A DNA stretch of 64,000 bases, taken from NCBI RefSeq assembly GCF_002088935.1, contig NZ_NCSS01000004.1, positions 124,001 to 188,000 of the forward strand. Direction: 5' to 3'. Under the pieces are notes generated by a model. That model was not told the origin of the DNA. It searched no databases and saw only the letters and a program-made list of their open reading frames with translations. Positions within the stretch are counted from its first letter, which is position 1. Every line of letters begins with the position of its first letter. Positions 60,714 through 64,000 of the stretch are shown one piece after another. Origin of the DNA: Henriciella litoralis. Lineage in GTDB: Bacteria > Pseudomonadota > Alphaproteobacteria > Caulobacterales > Hyphomonadaceae. Position numbers and translations under genes: made by a program.

Positions 60714-63407
60714 TTAGCTCTCCGGCTTCTGAAGCACGGCATGGGCCGCAGCGAGCCGGGCAATCGGCACGCGGTAAGGCGAACAAGAGACATAGTCGAG
60801 CCCCAGCGCGTCGCAGAACATTACCGAGGCCGGGTCGCCGCCATGCTCACCACAGATGCCGAGCTTGATGTCAGGACGCGTTGCGCGCCCCCGCTCAGCG
60901 GCGATCTTCACAAGTTCACCCACGCCTTCCTGGTCCAGCGTGACGAACGGGTCTTTCTCATAGATGCCCTGCTCTTCATACGCCTTGAGGAAACGTGTCG
61001 CATCATCGCGCGAAATGCCCAGCGTCGTCTGCGTCAGGTCATTCGTGCCGAATGAGAAGAACGCAGCGGACTTTGCGATATTGCCAGCCTGTAGCGCGGC
61101 GCGTGGCAGCTCAATCATCGTGCCGACGAGATAGTTGAGCTCTGTGCCCGTCTCCTCGAAGACAGCCTTGGCGGTCGCGTCGACCTTGGCTTTGAGGATG
61201 TCGAGCTCTTTCTGCGTCGCAACGAGCGGGATCATCACCTCAGGGATCGGCTTGTAGCCGGTTTCCTTGGCGACCTGCACGGCCGCTTCAAAGATCGCAC
61301 GGGCCTGCATCTCGTAGATTTCCGGATAGGTGATGCCGAGGCGGCAGCCGCGGTGGCCGAGCATCGGGTTGCTCTCATGCAGGTCGTCTGCCTGGCGCTT
61401 CAGCACCTCGACGCTGACACCGGCCGATTTGGCAACTTCCGCCATCTCTTCTTCCGAATGCGGCAGGAATTCGTGCAGCGGCGGATCCAGCAGGCGGATC
61501 GTGCACGGGCGATCTTCCATGATGCGGAAAATCTCAGCGAAATCGCTGCGCTGCATTGGCAGAAGTTTGGACAGCGCGGCTTCGCGGCCCGCCTTGTCAT
61601 TGGCCAGGATCATCGAGCGGACGACCGGGATACGTTCAGCATCGAAGAACATGTGTTCGGTGCGGCAAAGGCCGATGCCTTCCGCGCCAAATTTCTTCGC
61701 GGTTTCAACATCGTGCGGCGTTTCGGCATTGGTGCGCACCTTGAGGCGGCGGACCTTGTCAGCCCACTCCATCAGATGACCGAAATCACCGGAGAGATCC
61801 GGCTGGACCATGTCGATTGCACCGATCAGGACTTCGCCTTCGGCTCCGTCAATCGTGACGACGTCGCCTTTCTTGAATTCCCGGCCATTCGCCCGGAACA
61901 CGCCATTCTTCACATCGATCTGCAGACCGCCCGCGCCGCAGACGCAAGGCCGGCCCATGCCGCGCGCAACGACCGCTGCGTGCGAGGTCATCCCGCCGCG
62001 CGCCGTGACGATAGCGCGAGCCGCGTGCATGCCGTGAATATCCTCGGGGCTGGTCTCGACGCGCATCAGGATGACGTCTTCGCCCTTTTCGGCGAGCGCC
62101 GCGGCTTCATCGCTGTCAAACACGACCTTGCCAACGGCAGCGCCGGGGCTGGCTGGCAGGCCTTTGACGATGACGTCGCGTGCCGCATCTGGAGAAATCG
62201 TCGGGTGCAGCAACTGGTCGAGCTGGCCCGGCATGAGGCGAAGGACCGCCTCTTCCTCATTGATCAGCTTCTCGCGCGCCATATCGACGGCGATCTTGAG
62301 CGCGGCAGCTGCGGTGCGTTTCCCGTTCCGGGTCTGCAGCATGTAGAGCTTGTTGTCTTCGACCGTGAACTCGATGTCCTGCATGTCGCGATAGTGGCTT
62401 TCCAGCTTCTCAGCGACCGCCACCAGCTCTTTGTAGACCGCTGGCATGGCTTCTTCGAGCGGCAACTCATCAGAAGACAGAGCTTCGGCGCGGGAGCGGG
62501 AGATCGGCGCTGGCGTGCGGATGCCGGCGACAACGTCTTCGCCCTGCGCATTGACCAGGAATTCACCGTAGAACACTTTTTCGCCGGTCGACGGATCGCG
62601 CGTGAACGCAACGCCGGTCGCCGAGGTATCGCCCATATTGCCGAACACCATGGACTGCACGTTCACAGCCGTGCCCCATGCCGCCGGAATGTCGTTGAGC
62701 TTGCGATAGAGGATCGCGCGGTCATTCATCCAGGAGCCGAACACCGCCCCGATGGCGCCCCAGAGCTGTTCGCGCGGATCATCCGGGAAAGGCTTGCCGA
62801 GCTGTTTCTCAACGGCTGCCTTGTAGCGAACGATGATCTCTTTCCAATCTTCAGCCGTCATCTCGGTGTCGAGGCTGTAGTCCTGGCGCTCTTTGTAGTC
62901 GTCGAGGATGTGCTCGAACGTGTCATGCTTCAGGCCGAGCACCACATTGCAATACATCTGGATGAAGCGGCGATAGCTGTCATAGGCAAAGCGCTCACCG
63001 GCTTTCTTGGCGAGGCCTGCAACCGTGACTTCCGAGAGACCGAGGTTCAGGACGGTGTCCATCATGCCCGGCATCGAGGCGCGTGCGCCCGAGCGCACCG
63101 ACACCAGAAGCGGATTGTCAGCATCACCGAACGTTTTGCCGGTTTCGGCTTCAACCGCCTTCAGCGCCTCATCAACCTGCGCTTCCAGGCCGCCCGGATA
63201 CTTTTCACCAAGGTCGTAATAGGCCGTGCAGACGGCGGTGGTCAGGGTAAATCCGGGGGGAACCGGCAGTCCAAGGCGCGCCATCTCGGCGAGGTTCGCG
63301 CCCTTGCCGCCCAGCAGGTTTTTCATGGTCGTATTGCCGTCGGCTGTCCCCCCGCCGAACGAATACACCCATTGTTCCTTAGCCTTGAGATCAGCAGTGT
63401 CAGCCAT
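60714..63407 (-). CDS. ppdK: Pyruvate, phosphate dikinase
   Basis: An 897-residue PPDK that interconverts pyruvate, ATP and phosphate with PEP, AMP and pyrophosphate. The ATP-grasp half begins WVYSFGGGTADGNTTMKNLLGGKGANLAEM; the phosphohistidine domain has GGMTSHAAVVARGMGRPCVCGAG with the catalytic His; the C-terminal barrel carries LCRTEHMFF, MIPLV and GICGEHGGDP with the catalytic Cys. The ATG at 63407 has GGAG 10 nt upstream and overlaps the stop of the preceding gene by 8 bp; the open frame to 63470 is not used. Cytoplasmic; gluconeogenesis or PEP supply. Confidence 0.96.
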   Translation of the reverse strand: MADTADLKAKEQWVYSFGGGTADGNTTMKNLLGGKGANLAEMARLGLPVPPGFTLTTAVCTAYYDLGEKYPGGLEAQVDEALKAVEAETGKTFGDADNPLLVSVRSGARASMPGMMDTVLNLGLSEVTVAGLAKKAGERFAYDSYRRFIQMYCNVVLGLKHDTFEHILDDYKERQDYSLDTEMTAEDWKEIIVRYKAAVEKQLGKPFPDDPREQLWGAIGAVFGSWMNDRAILYRKLNDIPAAWGTAVNVQSMVFGNMGDTSATGVAFTRDPSTGEKVFYGEFLVNAQGEDVVAGIRTPAPISRSRAEALSSDELPLEEAMPAVYKELVAVAEKLESHYRDMQDIEFTVEDNKLYMLQTRNGKRTAAAALKIAVDMAREKLINEEEAVLRLMPGQLDQLLHPTISPDAARDVIVKGLPASPGAAVGKVVFDSDEAAALAEKGEDVILMRVETSPEDIHGMHAARAIVTARGGMTSHAAVVARGMGRPCVCGAGGLQIDVKNGVFRANGREFKKGDVVTIDGAEGEVLIGAIDMVQPDLSGDFGHLMEWADKVRRLKVRTNAETPHDVETAKKFGAEGIGLCRTEHMFFDAERIPVVRSMILANDKAGREAALSKLLPMQRSDFAEIFRIMEDRPCTIRLLDPPLHEFLPHSEEEMAEVAKSAGVSVEVLKRQADDLHESNPMLGHRGCRLGITYPEIYEMQARAIFEAAVQVAKETGYKPIPEVMIPLVATQKELDILKAKVDATAKAVFEETGTELNYLVGTMIELPRAALQAGNIAKSAAFFSFGTNDLTQTTLGISRDDATRFLKAYEEQGIYEKDPFVTLDQEGVGELVKIAAERGRATRPDIKLGICGEHGGDPASVMFCDALGLDYVSCSPYRVPIARLAAAHAVLQKPES

Positions 63408-63807
63408 GTTGCATATTCTCCAGATTTTCCTGTCTTGCTGCGAGCGTCCGTGCCAGCCGCGCAGCGTCATCGGTGAGGCGATAGCGGCCCGGCTCGAAAG
63501 ATACCAGCATTTTCAATGCCGGCAGCCGCACGCCGAGTTCGGTTGTGTCATCCAGTGGCGCTTGAGCAACGCCAAAACGCGATGCAATCTTTGCATCAAG
63601 CGTCTGAGCCTTGATGGACTTGAAGCGGAAATCCGCCGTGCCGAAGCGCTTATGAAGCTCGACGACATAGGCTTTGTCCCGGTCGGTCATCTGTGAAGGG
63701 GCCTCGCCTTGCGCTTCAAAAATGTCTCGCGCCTGCTTCGACGGCATGTTCACTAAACTCCAGATCCACATGGCCAATAGGCCAAACAGGAGCAGGATGA
63801 CAATCAT
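63400..63807 (-). CDS. Small membrane-anchored hypothetical protein
   Basis: A 135-residue protein starting with a hydrophobic signal anchor (VILLLFGLLAMWIWSLV), then a helical soluble domain (DKAYVVELHKRFGTADFRFKSIKAQTL, LPALKMLVSFEPGRYRLTDDAARLARTL). No family recognised. GGGGGAG stands 5 nt before the ATG. It lies between glyS and ppdK on the same strand, its stop overlapping the ppdK start, so the three are probably co-transcribed. Confidence 0.7.
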   Translation of the reverse strand: MIVILLLFGLLAMWIWSLVNMPSKQARDIFEAQGEAPSQMTDRDKAYVVELHKRFGTADFRFKSIKAQTLDAKIASRFGVAQAPLDDTTELGVRLPALKMLVSFEPGRYRLTDDAARLARTLAARQENLENMQHG

Positions 63808-63828
63808 ACTTGCTCCCCCAAGGGTAAT

Positions 63829-64000
63829 TTATGCCGACAGTTTTGAAAAATCTGCGACGCGATGCAAAGCGTCACGGATAGAATTCAGAATCAAGAGGCG
63901 GTTTTGCCTCAATTTTGGGTTTTCGGCGTTCACGATGACATTTTCAAAGAAATTGTCGACCGGCAGGCGAAGACCCGCCAGTGCGCGCATTGCTTTTTCG
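63829..64000 (-). CDS. glyS: Glycyl-tRNA synthetase beta subunit, C-terminal end (truncated)
   Basis: The last 56 codons of a gene that enters from the right edge. The translation contains [38 protein letters not shown] and the terminal VADFSKLSA, matching the conserved C-terminus of GlyS, the beta subunit of the bacterial alpha2beta2 glycyl-tRNA synthetase with an anticodon-binding role. It ends 21 bp before the downstream membrane protein. The 5' part is outside the window. Confidence 0.92.
   Translation of the reverse strand, partial: EKAMRALAGLRLPVDNFFENVIVNAENPKLRQNRLLILNSIRDALHRVADFSKLSA

Noticed and set aside
61353-63476. A 707-codon open frame opposite ppdK
   Set aside because: Antisense shadow of ppdK; its product is rich in His, Arg and Ala with no known motif or start signal.

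Overview
The window looks like chromosome of an alphaproteobacterium, most probably of the Hyphomonadaceae or a close relative. This is inferred from gene content: an ATP12-type F1-ATPase assembly chaperone, a crcB/RluC/HAD/ATP12 neighbourhood, a GlyS C-terminus, a SapC-family protein, a DUF3667 protein, a large TonB-dependent receptor and branched-chain/propionate catabolism enzymes. Base composition is fairly high in G+C, with a less GC-rich patch around 23.9-25.0 kb. There is one tRNA (Leu, anticodon GAG). I see no rRNA, CRISPR array, phage genes, integrase or transposase.

Layout. 0-10 kb: the end of a response-regulator domain, isovaleryl-CoA dehydrogenase (ivd), a lysozyme-like membrane protein, mgtE, tRNA-Leu, lipB, two DUF805-type membrane proteins with tandem palindromic operators between them, and propionyl-CoA carboxylase alpha (pccA). 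10-16 kb: a BLUF blue-light sensor, a PaoABC-type three-subunit molybdenum aldehyde oxidoreductase with a Tat-like leader, a putative 2OG-Fe(II) oxygenase-like protein and a lipoprotein. 16-24 kb: a trypsin-like serine protease autotransporter, an acyl-CoA ligase, a thiolase, a DoxX-like protein and a cold-shock protein. 24-29 kb: a disturbed region where the last 99 bp of pccB is present twice, flanking about 2 kb that carries a secreted lipoprotein gene. 29-35 kb: small envelope proteins, ATP12, a HAD phosphatase, RluC and CrcB. 35-40 kb: a tight FAD monooxygenase / NTF2-like / CHK-type kinase operon, a PQQ-type sugar dehydrogenase and a second pseudouridine synthase. 40-53 kb: envelope and nutrient functions (TonB receptor, DUF3667, OppA-like binding protein, DsbD/ScsB with a redoxin partner, SapC-like protein, DUF885 peptidase). 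53-58 kb: a de novo NAD operon (nadA, two small secreted paralogues, nadB, nadC) behind a promoter with a perfect palindrome. 58-64 kb: SDR, O-methyltransferase, SleB-like cell-wall hydrolase, pyruvate phosphate dikinase (ppdK), a small membrane protein and the end of glyS.

How the genes work together. ivd, pccA, pccB, the acyl-CoA ligase and the thiolase fit a heterotroph degrading leucine, odd-chain acids and fatty acids; ppdK links pyruvate and PEP. The TonB receptor, OppA-like protein, DUF885 peptidase, autotransporter protease and sugar dehydrogenase fit periplasmic and surface processing of peptides and sugars. The most unusual observations are the pccB 3'-end duplication, the secreted paralogues inside the NAD operon with its palindrome, the double palindrome at 6.3 kb, and the lysozyme-like protein with an acidic linker, C-terminal membrane segments and a changed active-site position.
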